Positions 46,738-57,599 of a stretch of DNA of 64,000 nucleotides are shown here, piece after piece. The translations under genes and the position numbers were made by a program. Location of the stretch: the NCBI GenBank assembly GCA_020465985.1, contig JAANYP010002850.1, positions 5,569-69,568 on the forward strand, in the 5' to 3' direction. The stretch is from Centrapalus pauciflorus (Eukaryota; Streptophyta; Magnoliopsida; Asterales; Asteraceae). The notes beneath the pieces were generated by a model, which saw only the letters and a list, made by a program, of their open reading frames with translations, did no database searches and was not told where the DNA came from. The stretch's first letter is position 1. Each line of letters begins with the position of its first letter.

Positions 46738-47499
46738 ATCTTAAAACAGATTTTACAACCATGATACCTGTTATAAACTTAGGAATTTTAGAGAAATTGT
46801 TTCTTCGATTCAAACAAGTTTTGTCTCGAAGTAAAAATTTCTATTACATTATTGTTTCGATTCAAATGAGTTTTGTCTCGAAGTAATTGTGTTTCCATTT
46901 CATTTAATTATTTATGTTTCGTTACAAACGAGTTTTGGTTTCGAGACGGATTTAATTTTTGCAACAGCCTTGATTAAGTGTTTAATTTGAACGGTAGATT
47001 CGATTATTCACTTTTGGTTTCTTAAGCATTGAACGGATGATTCAATTTTAACTTTTAATATAAAATTTGTTCTTATTCTTGTTCAGGTTATAAGTGTTTG
47101 AATGAACGGTTGATTCATTCTTCACTTTGGTGTTATCACTTGGTGTTAAATTGAACGGCAGATTCAAATTTCAATTTTAGTGATAAAAGTTGGTTATAAT
47201 AAAAGATTTAATTTTGTTATAAACTGATTAAATTGAACGGTTGATTCATTTTTCACTTTGATGTTATCACTTTTGTGTTAAATTGAACGGCAGATTCAAT
47301 TTTCAATTTTAGTGATAAAGTTGGTTATAATAAAAGATTTATTTTTGTTATAAAGTGATTAAATTGAACGGTTGATTCAAGTTTTGTCAATTGAAGTATT
47401 TGACATTGTTTATAATAAAAGTGTAATTTTATTATAAAGTGGAAAATTTTCTTTATTTAAAACTATAAAGAATTTATTTTCTCTAGACGTTAAAGAAAA
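46738..47499 (+). repeat. Leader of copy F with TGAACGG-TGATTCA repeats
   Basis: The word TTGAACGG(T/C)(T/A)GATTCA occurs seven times (near 46985, 47032, 47102, 47150, 47230, 47282, 47363), partly as ~130 bp tandem units. A TTTCGATTCAAA...GTTTTGTCTCGAAG block is repeated three times at 46800-46940. No ORF is present. Confidence 0.75.
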
Positions 47500-50400
47500 A
47501 TGGAAGTGTTAGATGGAATTGTGTCACGGCCGATGACTTCAATTATAACATCTATTGCTAAACCATCGATTAAGAAGATGGTTAATTTGACTGGAGTTCA
47601 AAATGAGAATAATTTTGCCAATCATATTGAGAAATCAGAATTGCTTTCTGATTTAGATCTTGAACCATGCTTTGTTCTTGAAGGCAACGGTGAAGTTGCA
47701 AGTGTGATGAATGTGAATATCACCGCAATGGTTTCTGATGTAGAATTGGTAAACTCTGAACCGAATGAATGGTGGATTGACACTGGTTCTACCCGACATG
47801 TGTGTTCGGAGAAAAGTTTGTTTACTACTTTGAAAGTAGTTAATGGAAAAAAGATCTTCATGGGAAACTTTGATACGGTTGATGTCAAAGGTGAAGGGGA
47901 TGTGATCTTCAAGATGACATACGGGAAAGATCTTAAATTGACAAATGTTCTGTATGTACCGGAAATTCGAAAGAATGTGGTTTCCGGATGGCTGTGAAAC
48001 AAGTTTGGATTTAAAATGGTTTTTGAATCTAATAAATTTGTTTTGACCAAGAATGATCATTTTGTTGGAGAAGGTTTTGCTTTTAATGGAATGTTCAAAA
48101 TAAATTTGATGATTTTGAAAAGCAATTTTAATAAAACGACTACAAATTCGGTTTATCTGACAGAGTCTTCTAACGTATGGCATGGTCGTCTTGGACATGT
48201 CAATTTTAATTCTTTACGTCGTTTAATTAAGTTAAATTGCATTCCATCTTTTCATATTGATTCAATATATAAATGCCAAACTTGTGTTGAAGCCAAACTT
48301 ACAAGATCGTCTTTCCAGTCGGTTGAAAGAATAATCGAACCACTTGATATGATTCACACGGATGTGTGTGATTTAAAATCCATTCCTACGAGAGGTGGTA
48401 ATAAGTACTTCATCACGTTTATTGATGATTGTACTAGATATTACTATGTTTACTTGATGAAAAGTAAAGATGAATCAATCGATAAGTTTGTTTTATACAA
48501 ACAAGAGGTTGAGAACCAACTCAACAAAAAGATTAAGGTTGTAAGAAGTGATCGAGGTGGTGAATATGTGTCACTGTTTGCGGATTTATGTGCTCAACAT
48601 GGAATCCGACACGAATTCACCGCTCCGTACTAACCTCAACAAAATTGCGGAAAGAAAGAACCGAACTTTGAAAGAAATGGTTAATGCCATGTTAATTAGT
48701 TCGGGAATGAGCCAAGAAATGTGGGGGGAAGCTATCCTCTCGACTACTTATCTTTTAAATAAGATACCCCGCAAGCAAAGGTTGTTGTACCGGCACCTAA
48801 GGCTCAAAAGATAGGACCTAAAACGGTTGATTGCATATTTATTGGTTATGCACATCATAGTAGTGCCTATCGATTTCTTGTGTACGAGTCTAAAAATCCA
48901 GAAATTCACAAGAATACCATCATGGAATCAAGGAATGCATCCTTCTTTGTGAATATATTTCCTTGTTTACAAAAGGATCGTGTTAGTTCGTCTAAATCGA
49001 TTGACAAAAATGTCCAAGATGAGACATTAGGACAACCTGAAAGAGAAGAGGTTGAGCCTAGAAGAAGTAAAAGGAAAATGGTTGAAAAATCATATGGAGA
49101 TAATTTTGTCACTTACATGGTTGAAAGTGAACCCAAAACTTACCGAGAGGCGGTATCTTCTTCTAAATGTCCTTAATGGAAAGAAGCCATCAAGAGTGAT
49201 ATAGAGTCAGTTTTACAAAATCATACTTGGGAACCAGTGGACCTTCCTGAAGGTTGTAAACCACTAGGTTACCGATGACTTTTTATAAGGAAAATGAAAC
49301 CTGATGGTTCCATTGATAAATGTAAAGCACGTTTGGTAATCAAAGGTTATAAACAAAAGGATGGTGTTGATTACTTTGATACATATTCGCCGGTGACGCG
49401 AATAACATCCATTAGATTGGTTCTTGCTATTGTCGCAATAAGAAATCTAGAGTGCACCAAATGGATGTGATGACGGCTTTTCTTAACGGTGATTTAGAAG
49501 AGGAGATCTACATGGAGCAACCCGAGGGTTTTAGTGCTCCTAGATGTGGAAAGAAAGTTTGTAGGCTAGTTAAGTCATTATATGGCTTGAAGCAAACTCC
49601 CAAACAATGGCATTAAAAGTTTGACCACGTCATGCTAGAATGTGGATTCAAAACTAATGAGTGCGACAAGTGTGTGTACATGAAAGATACAAAACATGGG
49701 TATGTCATTCTTTGTTTATACGTAGACGATATGCTTATCGTTGGTAGTAACGAAAGAATGATTAATTCAACGAAAGAGATGTTGAAATCCAAATTTGATA
49801 TGAAAGACATGGGTTTAGCGGAAGTGATTGATGGTATTAAAATCACACGAACCCAAGATAGTCTTGTGTTAAGTCAAACTCATTATGTGGATAAAATTCT
49901 TGAGAAATTTAGTAATGGTGATTCTAGTATAGCTAGAAATCCAATTGACACTAGTCAACATCTATCAAAAAATAGAGGTGAAAGTGTTAATCAACTAGAA
50001 TACTTAAGAATTATAGGCAGTCTAATGTATCTAATGTCTTGTACCAGACCGGACATAGCATATGTTGTAAGCAGGCTAAGTAGGTACACGAGTAATCCGA
50101 GTCGGATTCATTAGAAAAGTGTGATACGAGTACTTCGGTATTTGAGATATACTCGACAGTACGGACTATGTTATGAGAGATATCCAGCTGTGATAGAAGG
50201 ATACAGAGATGCGCATTGGATATCTGATATAAAAGACTCTAGATCTACAAGTGGATATGTATTTACACTTGGTGGTGCTGCTATTTCTTGGAAGTCTTCC
50301 AAGCAAACAGTGATAGCTAGATCTACGATGGAATCTGAATTCATCGCATTAGATAAATGTGGTGAAGAAGCCGAATGATTACGTCAATTTAGTGAAGACA

Positions 50401-50659
50401 TACCAAAGTGGCTGAAACTACTATACATTGCGGTAGCCAATCTGCGATTGGTAGAGCGCATATGATAATGTATAATGGTAAGTCAAGGCATATTAGACGG
50501 CGCCATAATTCGATACGACAACTTCTCTCAACAAGTGTTATTACTATTAACTATGTGAAGTCAAAGGATAACATTGCGGATCCGATTACAAAAGGCTTAA
50601 ATAGAGAGTTAGTTTTGAAGTCGTCAAAAGGAGTGGGACTAAAGCCCATGAATGAATAA
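47500..50659 (+). pseudogene. pol: Protease-pol remnant of copy F, gag missing
   Basis: The first frame (47500-47997) opens after the leader and reaches the protease (WWIDTGSTRHVCS) within ~90 residues. There is no capsid region and no zinc knuckle, so gag is deleted. It continues with pre-integrase (WHGRLGHVNF), integrase (IHTDVCD, VRSDRGGEY, AERKNRTLKEM), reverse transcriptase (YVDDML) and RNase H (ending KPMNE). Stops include TGA 47995, TAA 48631, TAA 49174, TGA 49276, TAA near 49614, TAG 50112 and TGA near 50376, plus frameshifts near 48640, 48780 and 49450. Confidence 0.88.
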
Positions 50660-51255
50660 ATTCATACGAAGGAAAACCTTACCTTGTTGACTGGAGATCC
50701 CAAGATCTTGGTTCAAAAGGACAACCTATTTGTATGAATAAAATGTGGTCACTGTGGGGGGTTGTGAAAAACTCCTAGTCCATTCCTATATGATTTCTTA
50801 AAGAAAATCATTTTAGTGACAATGAGGTTAAGCATTTTATAATGATTCGGTCAAAATCATTTATGCTTTTAATGATTCGGGAGAAATCACCTTTGTGAGA
50901 CAGAAGTGGGGTCGCTTCGAGTGGAATTGTATGGGCACAATTCTTAGTAGCTATCGCAGAACCAGGCTAGTGTTCTATGACCATAACGTACACGACTATG
51001 AGGAGTTAAACTTGTTAGGGAGATTCTTGTGTGAAGTGTATTGTCGTCTTCACAAATGGCAGCTCAGTTCAAAGACATCGAGTTCTACTGACGGTGAAGG
51101 CTAAATGCATTTCATAAGGGAAGGTTCAAAGGTTTACACCTACCTATCTATGCAAGATTTCAACCATTGAAAATTCATTTGAATTTTATGTGTCTTCGAT
51201 CGATCTCATACATGTGGGGGATGATTGGAATGTGTTTTCGATCGATCTCTCATTC

Positions 51256-51266
51256 ATGTGGGGGAT
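51256..51266 (+). promoter_or_regulatory. Polypurine tract of copy F
   Basis: ATGTGGGGGAT directly before the last LTR. Confidence 0.8.
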
Positions 51267-52245
51267 TGTTGGAAAAAAAGTGTAAAGTTTTCAAAGGAAA
51301 AATTGTATTTTCCATGTTTTTGGACCAAATATAATTATATATAATTTTGAGATATACAATCAATATTTTGTGGGTTTGTATTCTCCTTGAAGAGAGGGTT
51401 CCAACAATATAAAGAACGTCCAAAACGGTGCTAAGATGAATGAGATATCGATGCTCAAAGATTGGTGTTTGGAATAAATGAAACTCCTTCTAAGTGGGTG
51501 AATTGAGTCCCACATAGGAAGGGAGATGGAAACCAAATTGAGTTTATAAGGAGGAGTGTTCAAAACCATAATAAGATTGTTTGTGGCTTTCCTCCACTGA
51601 ACTTGTGTACAACTGCGAACATGAATGCAGCTCCGAAAACCAGCGCTCGTACGAGGCATCTTTTTACTCTGATGGTTGCTAAAAGCTGTTACGAGTTCGA
51701 ATAAGCTGTTATGATTTGGTTTTCAACACATAATTATTCAAATTAATTAACAATAAACCTTGTAATAATGGAGTATTACAAAACGGTTTTTGTAATTAAA
51801 ATATGATTAATTAGGTGTTTCAATTCATTTTTCCTATAAAAGAATAGGATATTCAACACATCCTTTTTGACACTTGAAAATATACTTGAATATTTGAAAC
51901 ACTTTGCACTTTAAACGGCGAGACGTTGCTGCTTCCAAGAACGAAGATCACTTTCAATTCACGTGATTTTTCAGGCAAGTTGGTTATCTCCGGCAGTACA
52001 CACTGCATTGGCTGTTGTACCCTGGGAAACAGACTTCGAATCTGTTTTAAGGGAATCGTGTCTAACACGAGACTCAACCTTCTTTTACGTATTGTAATTT
52101 ACATTTCAGTATTGTTATTTCATTTACTTGTAATTTTAATTTTCGTACTTTTTTTATTTCCGTGTATTGTAATTTTATTTTTGAATTGTAATTTGTAATA
52201 TATTTCTTATATTTTATAATTGGTATCGGGTACACTATTTCTACA
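51267..52245 (+). repeat. 3' LTR of copy F, 979 bp
   Basis: TGTTGGAAAA...TTTCTACA, a single-unit version of the middle LTR. A TATA box is at 51834-51842. The right flank is AGTGT; its partner duplication would be left of E and is lost. Confidence 0.88.
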
Positions 52246-52285
52246 AGTGTTGGGTAAATAAGGAGATTGATGCATATTTAGAAGT

Positions 52286-52497
52286 AAGTATACACTTGTA
52301 ACCATGGACATTTAGATGATTTGTACACATTTGTAATTGTGTATATTTAGGAAATAAGTACGCATTTGTAACCCTAGACTTTTAGGTGGTTTGTATACAT
52401 TTGATAACCGTGTACGTTTAGGAAACAAGTGCGCATTTGTAACCGTGGACTTTGAGGTGATTATTATACGTTTGTAACGATGGATAGTTAAGCAATT
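52286..52497. repeat. Tandem repeat, three ~70 bp units
   Basis: Units start at 52286, 52356 and 52427 with AAGT(A/G)(T/C)(A/G)CA(C/T)TTGTAACC and end in TTTAGGAAA-like words. The copies are clearly diverged. Function unknown. Confidence 0.75.
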
Positions 52498-53017
52498 TGT
52501 CCACTCTTGATCGAATGATCGTGTGGACATTTGAAAAATATTTGTCACGCTTATTTTCTTCACGCAATAGAAAGACATGGACTCGGTAATTTTACGTTGT
52601 TTAAAGCGTGTATATATAGTCTAAAAAGTGCAAACAATTACCATCTTTTCTATATTGTGTAGACGTAGTCAGAAGGTTTGATGAATGTTTAAGATCCATC
52701 TCAAAGCTGTTGTTTCTCTGCTTTTCAAACGAAAAGTTTTTAAAATTAATTTTAGTTAACTGACAGTAACTCTATTTACGTTAGATGTATACAACAAATA
52801 TCTTATTTTTAACATCGAACGTTTTACACCACAACATATTTTTAAAGGTATGTAAACTCAAGAAGTTGAAGCATGTGAAAGTCAAATTACTCAAGAACTT
52901 CTTTTGGAAAAACCAAAAACTTAACTACTAAGCCATCCTTATCATGTTTACACCACAACATTTGATTGTTATCCCCTTGCTATAAATTCATAATTAACTT
53001 AAACAAATGAAATTATT
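52498..53017. other. Non-coding DNA downstream of the GDSL gene
   Basis: AT-rich and single-copy by eye. I see no ORF. It includes the 3' flank, and probably the 3' untranslated region, of the minus-strand GDSL gene. Confidence 0.5.
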
Positions 53018-53211
53018 CTAAGAAATTAAAGGTATTCCTTGCTCAAGTAAACTTTGTGCCAAAACTTGATTTGCAGCATCAGAGGGATGAAATCCATCCC
53101 AAAAAACATACCCTGTTGCATTTGAACATGTACCAATTGATCTTGTATTGCATAGAAAAGAAGTCTCAAATATCCCCGTTCCGCAACAACCCCTTCTTGA
53201 CTCGAAAAAAC
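53018..53211 (-). CDS. GDSL esterase/lipase, last exon
   Basis: The minus strand reads acceptor TTTTAG|G at 53212, then codons for FFESRRGCCGTG, SFLCN, TCSNATGYVFWDGFHPS and a stop at 53018. The GCCGTG block, C-x-N-A-x-x-Y-V-F-W-D and the D-x-x-H dyad (DGFHP) are typical of the C-terminal catalytic block of plant GDSL hydrolases. The acceptor joins in phase to the donor at 54537 (split glycine codon). The family are mostly secreted ester hydrolases. No lesion is seen in this exon. Confidence 0.9.
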
Positions 53212-53236
53212 CTAAAACCAGCAAATTCGAATCGGT

Positions 53237-53575
53237 TAGGGTGCGTTTAGTAAGCGAGAATTTCAGTTTGAAGTTTTTTGTAAAACTGAAAACATGATGG
53301 TTTTTAAGAAAACACATTTTAGCAGATGAGAAAGTGTTTGGATGTGCTATAAATATTTTTGTCTTTTTTTATTTTTCACTCAATTTTATAACATAGATTG
53401 GTATGACTAGATTGGAAACAAAAGATGAAAACCTCAAAAATGTGTTTACGAGTTTATTTTTAATTTTGAAAGCTAAAAACTGAAAATTGAAAACATATAA
53501 AAAATAATGGATTTGAACGCGTTTTCCAGAAACCCTTGTTTTCGATGAAAATTTGTCAACTAAACGGGCTGTAGT
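53237..53575. mobile_element. Possible hAT-type MITE
   Basis: Left end GGTGCGTTTAGTAAGC and right end inverse CAGCCCGTTTAGTTGAC share CGTTTAGT. The inner sequence is rich in complementary TTTTC/GAAAA blocks. The target duplication is not clear, so this is tentative. Confidence 0.4.
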
Positions 53576-53685
53576 ATTCCTGGAAAAAATGGTAATAAAA
53601 GATTCTTTGTTATATTTTTTTTTACTACCATTTGATAAAGTTACCTTTTTTTGGGTATATAATTTCATGATGGTGAACCGTATAA

Positions 53686-54332
53686 TCTATATCTATATAT
53701 TATAATAATTGAGAACAATTTCTGCCACGTGTCACCTTTCTACTATCCCACTTTTTCATTTTCCCGCTCTTTTTCCAAAAATAAAAATTAACATTAATTT
53801 AAGTAACATTCTTATTATTTAATTGATTTAATTTAAACTTTATTGTTGAAACTTATCATTTTTGTTACCTAAAATAATTTAAATTACAATTAATATTCAT
53901 TAAAGGTTTTCAAGATTAACAAGCTAAAATAAATTTTATTAAAATCAATAAAATAATTAACTTCATGTTTAAATGTCCTAAAGAGTAAATAATTTAAAAA
54001 ATCGGTAAAATATAAATTTAGTTTTACAATAATTGTTTTTAAAAAAAATTGACTTAGAGTCATCAATTTTTTACCATTAAATCAAAATTTCAAATATTTT
54101 GAATCACATTTTAGTCGTCTTTTTTGACTTAAACATTGACTTAGAGTCATCATTTTTTACCATTGACTCAATGATTTTGCATGTATGTCATCTTTTTATT
54201 GGTTTTTATTGTATCTTAATTTTAAATTTTTTTTTTAAAGGTTTTTAAGGTATCTCACCTCTTTATTAATATTTAATTTATAACAAATATTTTACATCGA
54301 TCAATCCATGTAATACATGGGTATTAATCTAG
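53686..54332 (+). mobile_element. Non-autonomous Helitron in GDSL intron
   Basis: The 5' end is TCTATATCTATATATTATAA after an A. The 3' end is a hairpin CCATGT-aat-ACATGG (54306-54320) followed 12 bases on by CTAG and a flanking T. These are the canonical Helitron termini with A/T insertion site. At 647 bp and AT-rich it has no Rep/helicase. Confidence 0.82.
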
Positions 54333-54537
54333 TAGTGAAACTAAATGTAACCATATTACGTGAAATAAAACGAAAATGTATGGAAAACTGTAAAGTTTAA
54401 GCTAAAAACGATAGTTGAATGACAAAACATGCAAATATGATAATAAGGAATTAAAATAGACATTTTTATAATTATTTTGTAAGAAAAATGATAATACAGT
54501 TTAAATAACCAACGATAGTCAAATGATAAAAGTTTAC

Positions 54538-54793
54538 CATCATTGTTAGGCCTTGTGATCATATCAAGAAGAGGCTGATAGATGTCAAAAACAACGAGTT
54601 TGAGATCTGGATGTTTCATGACTAGTTTACGTGATGTTGCATTTAGCTTTTCGTGAAACATCACAGCGTCGCCGTTTAGCCTTGTCACACAATTATTGCT
54701 TCCCTGACCAAATAGAGTAATCGCAGTCGGCAAACATCCAATTGGTGGTAGCGTTATTACTCCAAACCTTCTTACTCCTAAGTTATAAAGATT
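54538..54793 (-). CDS. GDSL esterase/lipase, penultimate exon
   Basis: The acceptor TATACAG ends at 54794 and codons follow for NLYNLGVRRFGV, PPIGCLPTAITLFG, CVTRLN, LVVFDIYQPLLDMI and TRPNNDG. PPIGCLP is the conserved block III region and the C-terminal helix region is normal. The donor is at 54537. The acceptor requires more exons to the right, which should encode the FGDS nucleophile. I did not recognise them up to 64000, so the gene is either interrupted by the element chain at 54873-57459 or truncated. Confidence 0.9.
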
Positions 54794-54872
54794 CTGTATA
54801 CAAAAATAGTGTTTGAGTAAGAACGGTAATTTCTATCCATTAATGTGAAAATTAATTAATTTGCTGTGTGTG

Positions 54873-54884
54873 TATATATATATA
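54873..54884. repeat. (TA)6 left border of element chain
   Basis: First of five TA tracts that border the four inverted-repeat elements. Confidence 0.9.
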
Positions 54885-55105
54885 GTGGTGGTTTGAATGG
54901 AGAACATTTATACATTTAAGAATCTTAGAGAACCACAATGCATCGCTTTTTAAATGTAAAGCATCAAGTGGAATTCGATGCATCACACGGGAATTTGATG
55001 CATCACGTAGAAATAATGATGCATCACACGGGAATTGTGATGCATTTGTGGTGGTGTATGGAGGTTCTTCGATGTTCTTCGATGCATGGAGATTCTCCAT
55101 TGAAC

Positions 55106-55108
<3 letters not shown>
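54885..55108. mobile_element. TA-flanked inverted-repeat element 1
   Basis: 224 bp between TA tracts. The left end GGTTTGAATGGAGAAC is inverted at the right end as GATTCTCCATTGAACC. The interior has five GATGCATCA-type words. No coding capacity. Confidence 0.65.

Positions 55109-55172
<64 letters not shown>
55109..55172. repeat. (TA)32 between elements 1 and 2
   Basis: Pure TA, 64 bases. Confidence 0.98.
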
Positions 55173-55174
<2 letters not shown>

Positions 55175-56450
55175 TGGGATCATTGCAGAACCTAAATTTA
55201 GTGTAGAACTGTAGAACCAATATCGTCCATAGATTAGAATAATCTAATGGTCTTGATTAAAAGAGTTAAGTTTGGAATTAGTGAAAAAAAGATTGGTAAT
55301 AGTGATATTTTAATTCTTGGACGGGCACAAAAGGAAAAGATTGGAAATAGCAAAAAGATTGACATTAGCAAAATAAATATCTTTTTTCTTTAAATTAAAA
55401 TAACATTAATATTATTAATTTTTAAATCAAAAAAATTATACCATAAAAACGAGAATTTTATACTCTTTAAAACGAGACCGGTCATGATATATTTTTTTCG
55501 AAAAAATTTTACGTGTTTATTTTTCGTAAAAAAAAATTACCCAGACCACGATGCAATATATCATGGTGAGATAATGAGATCATTCGATATCGAATGAACA
55601 CTTTGATATCGTATATTTAACGTCAATGCAACACTGCATATACGCTCATTATTAACAGAGCTAAAATAATAGTCACAATTAGTAGTCAAAGTTGGTGGAT
55701 TTAACGAGAACGGTTATGATATATATTTTTTATTTTTCGTAAAAAAATTTTACCCAGACCACGATGCAATATATCATGGTGAGATCATGAGATCATTCGA
55801 TATCGAATGAACACTTTGATATCGTATATTTAACGTCAATGCAACAATGCATATACGTTCATTACTAACAGAGTCAAAATAATAGTCACAATTAGTAGTC
55901 AAAGTTGGTGGATTTAACGAGAACGGTTATGATATATATTTTTTTATTTTTCGTAAAAAAAATTTTACCCAGACCACGATGCAATATATCATGGTGAGAT
56001 CATGAGATCATTCGATATCGAATGAACACTTTGATACCGTATATTTAACGTCGATGAAACACTGCATATACGTTCATTATTAACAGAGATAAATAATAGT
56101 TAAAATTAGTAGTCAAAGTTGGTGGATTTAACGAGAACGGTCATGAATATATTTTTTTGAAAAAAAAATTACGTGTTTATTTTTCGTAAAATTTTTTTAC
56201 CCATACGACCATTCGATGTCGAATGAACACTTTGATATCGTATATTTAACGTCGATGCAACACTGCATGTCCATTATATATTAAAAGAGTAATTAAAAAA
56301 AAGTCAAAGTGGACAGTCAAACTTGGTAGGCTGCTATTAATTCAATGTTAATTGTATAATTACCATCTTATCCCTACTGTTATATTATAATCTAATGGTT
56401 TAGATTGGTTCTATGGTTCTGCACTAAATTAAGGTTTTGCAATGATCCCA

Positions 56451-56454
<4 letters not shown>
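55173..56454. mobile_element. TA-flanked inverted-repeat element 2
   Basis: 1,282 bp. The left end GGGATCATTGCAGAACC, then AATTTAGTG and AGAACC, is mirrored by the right end GGTTTTGCAATGATCCC; inverted similarity covers about 43 bases. The interior contains four ~213-232 bp tandem copies. No transposase is seen. Confidence 0.8.
55471..56330. repeat. Four tandem ~213-232 bp units with palindrome
   Basis: Units start AACGAGA(C/A)CGGT at 55471, 55703, 55916 and 56130. Each full unit has the 16 bp perfect palindrome CATTCGATATCGAATG and an imperfect one, ACCACGATGCAATATATC then ATGGT. The last unit is shorter. Confidence 0.85.

Positions 56455-56512
<58 letters not shown>
56455..56512. repeat. 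(TA)29 between elements 2 and 3
   Basis: Pure TA, 58 bases. Confidence 0.98.
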
Positions 56513-56516
<4 letters not shown>

Positions 56517-56889
56517 ACGGTTCGAGAGAGTACCACCCATTATGCAGCGCACCAGAAGGTACCACCTTTAAAAAAACTTTTTTAAAATTTTTTTATCATA
56601 AACATGTTTTAATTAACATTATGAAGATCATATGTAAATTCCACATAAATTCACATCTCCTAGCTCCTAAAAATTGATGTGAACACACACTTATATAATT
56701 TTGAATATATGTGAACGCGCATTTATGTAATGTGTGTTTTCATGCACTTAGAGTGTTCGGATTTGCGTGAAATTTACATATGATCTTCATACTTTTAATT
56801 AAAACATGTTAATGAAAAAAAATTTCAAAAAAATTACTTCTAAGTGTGGTACCTTCTGGTGCTCTGCATAATTGGTGGTACTCACTTGA

Positions 56890-56892
<3 letters not shown>
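56513..56892. mobile_element. TA-flanked inverted-repeat element 3
   Basis: 380 bp. The left end GAGTACCACCCATTATGCAG, then GCACCAGAAGGTACC, is inverted at the right end (GGTACCTTCTGGTGC, then CTGCATAATTGGTGGTACTC). There is strong inverted similarity over ~40 bases. Smaller inner repeats include ACATATGATCTTCAT and its inverse. Non-coding. Confidence 0.8.

Positions 56893-56962
<70 letters not shown>
56893..56962. repeat. (TA)35 between elements 3 and 4
   Basis: Pure TA, 70 bases. Confidence 0.98.
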
Positions 56963-56965
<3 letters not shown>

Positions 56966-57381
56966 ATGTTCAAATAAGTACCTCTCGAAATCAAGTGCAT
57001 CCGAAAGTACCAACCTTAAAAAAACCTTTAAATTTTTTTTTTTCACATAACCATGTTTAATTTAATGTTATATGCATGATATATGAATTTCACATGGATT
57101 CACACTTTCTGTGTCCTTAAAAATTATGTGAATGCTCAATGCATATTGATGTGAATGGTCATCCTTGTGAATGATCATTTCACACCACGTGAATAATGTG
57201 AATGATCATTCACATGATCTTTTTTTATCATTCACAAAATTTATATGTTGCTCCTTTTGAAAAAAAAATCTTATAGTGTTGTCTTATACATGTCTATTAA
57301 AAAAAAATATATGTGAATGATCATTCACATTAGCATACGCTGGGTACGCTGGAATCTCATAGGTACGCTGATGAACCTATT

Positions 57382-57387
<6 letters not shown>
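56963..57387. mobile_element. TA-flanked element 4
   Basis: 425 bp between TA tracts. Ends are only weakly inverted (GTTCAAATAAGTACCTCTCG versus GGTTCATCAGCGTACCTATG). The interior has several GTGAATGATCATTCACA palindromes (57170-57330). It is classed with 1-3 by its TA borders. Confidence 0.55.

Positions 57388-57459
<72 letters not shown>
57388..57459. repeat. (TA)36 right border of element chain
   Basis: Pure TA, 72 bases. Confidence 0.98.
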
Positions 57460-57460
<1 letters not shown>

Positions 57461-57599
57461 CATTTGAACAAACAGATAAATTTGAAAATAAAGTAGTTGG
57501 TTTTATTAGTAAAAAACTTATTAACAATAGTACTATTTGTAAACATGTTGTTACTGTTCGTTGAACAGTAAAGCAGGTTGCCAGACAGCTGAAGCAGGC

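Larger units (their letters stand above)
42561..52245 (+). mobile_element. Copia copies E and F in tandem sharing a middle LTR
   Basis: The order is partial internal E (42561-45505), LTR (45506-46737), internal F (46738-51266), LTR (51267-52245). E starts mid-element, so its 5' LTR is gone. The two internals are very similar and share stop codons. Both end in CATGTGGGGGAT, TGTTGGAAAA (polypurine tract plus LTR start). No primer site of the usual type follows the middle LTR; the LTR itself ends TTGGTATCGGGTACAC...CTACA. This family is distinct from A, B and C. Confidence 0.85.
53212..54537 (-). other. GDSL intron enlarged by insertions
   Basis: A 1,326 bp intron with donor G|GTAAAC at 54537 and acceptor TTTTAG. 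It contains a Helitron (53686-54332) and a possible hAT-type element (53237-53575). Without them it would be about 340 bp. Confidence 0.75.
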
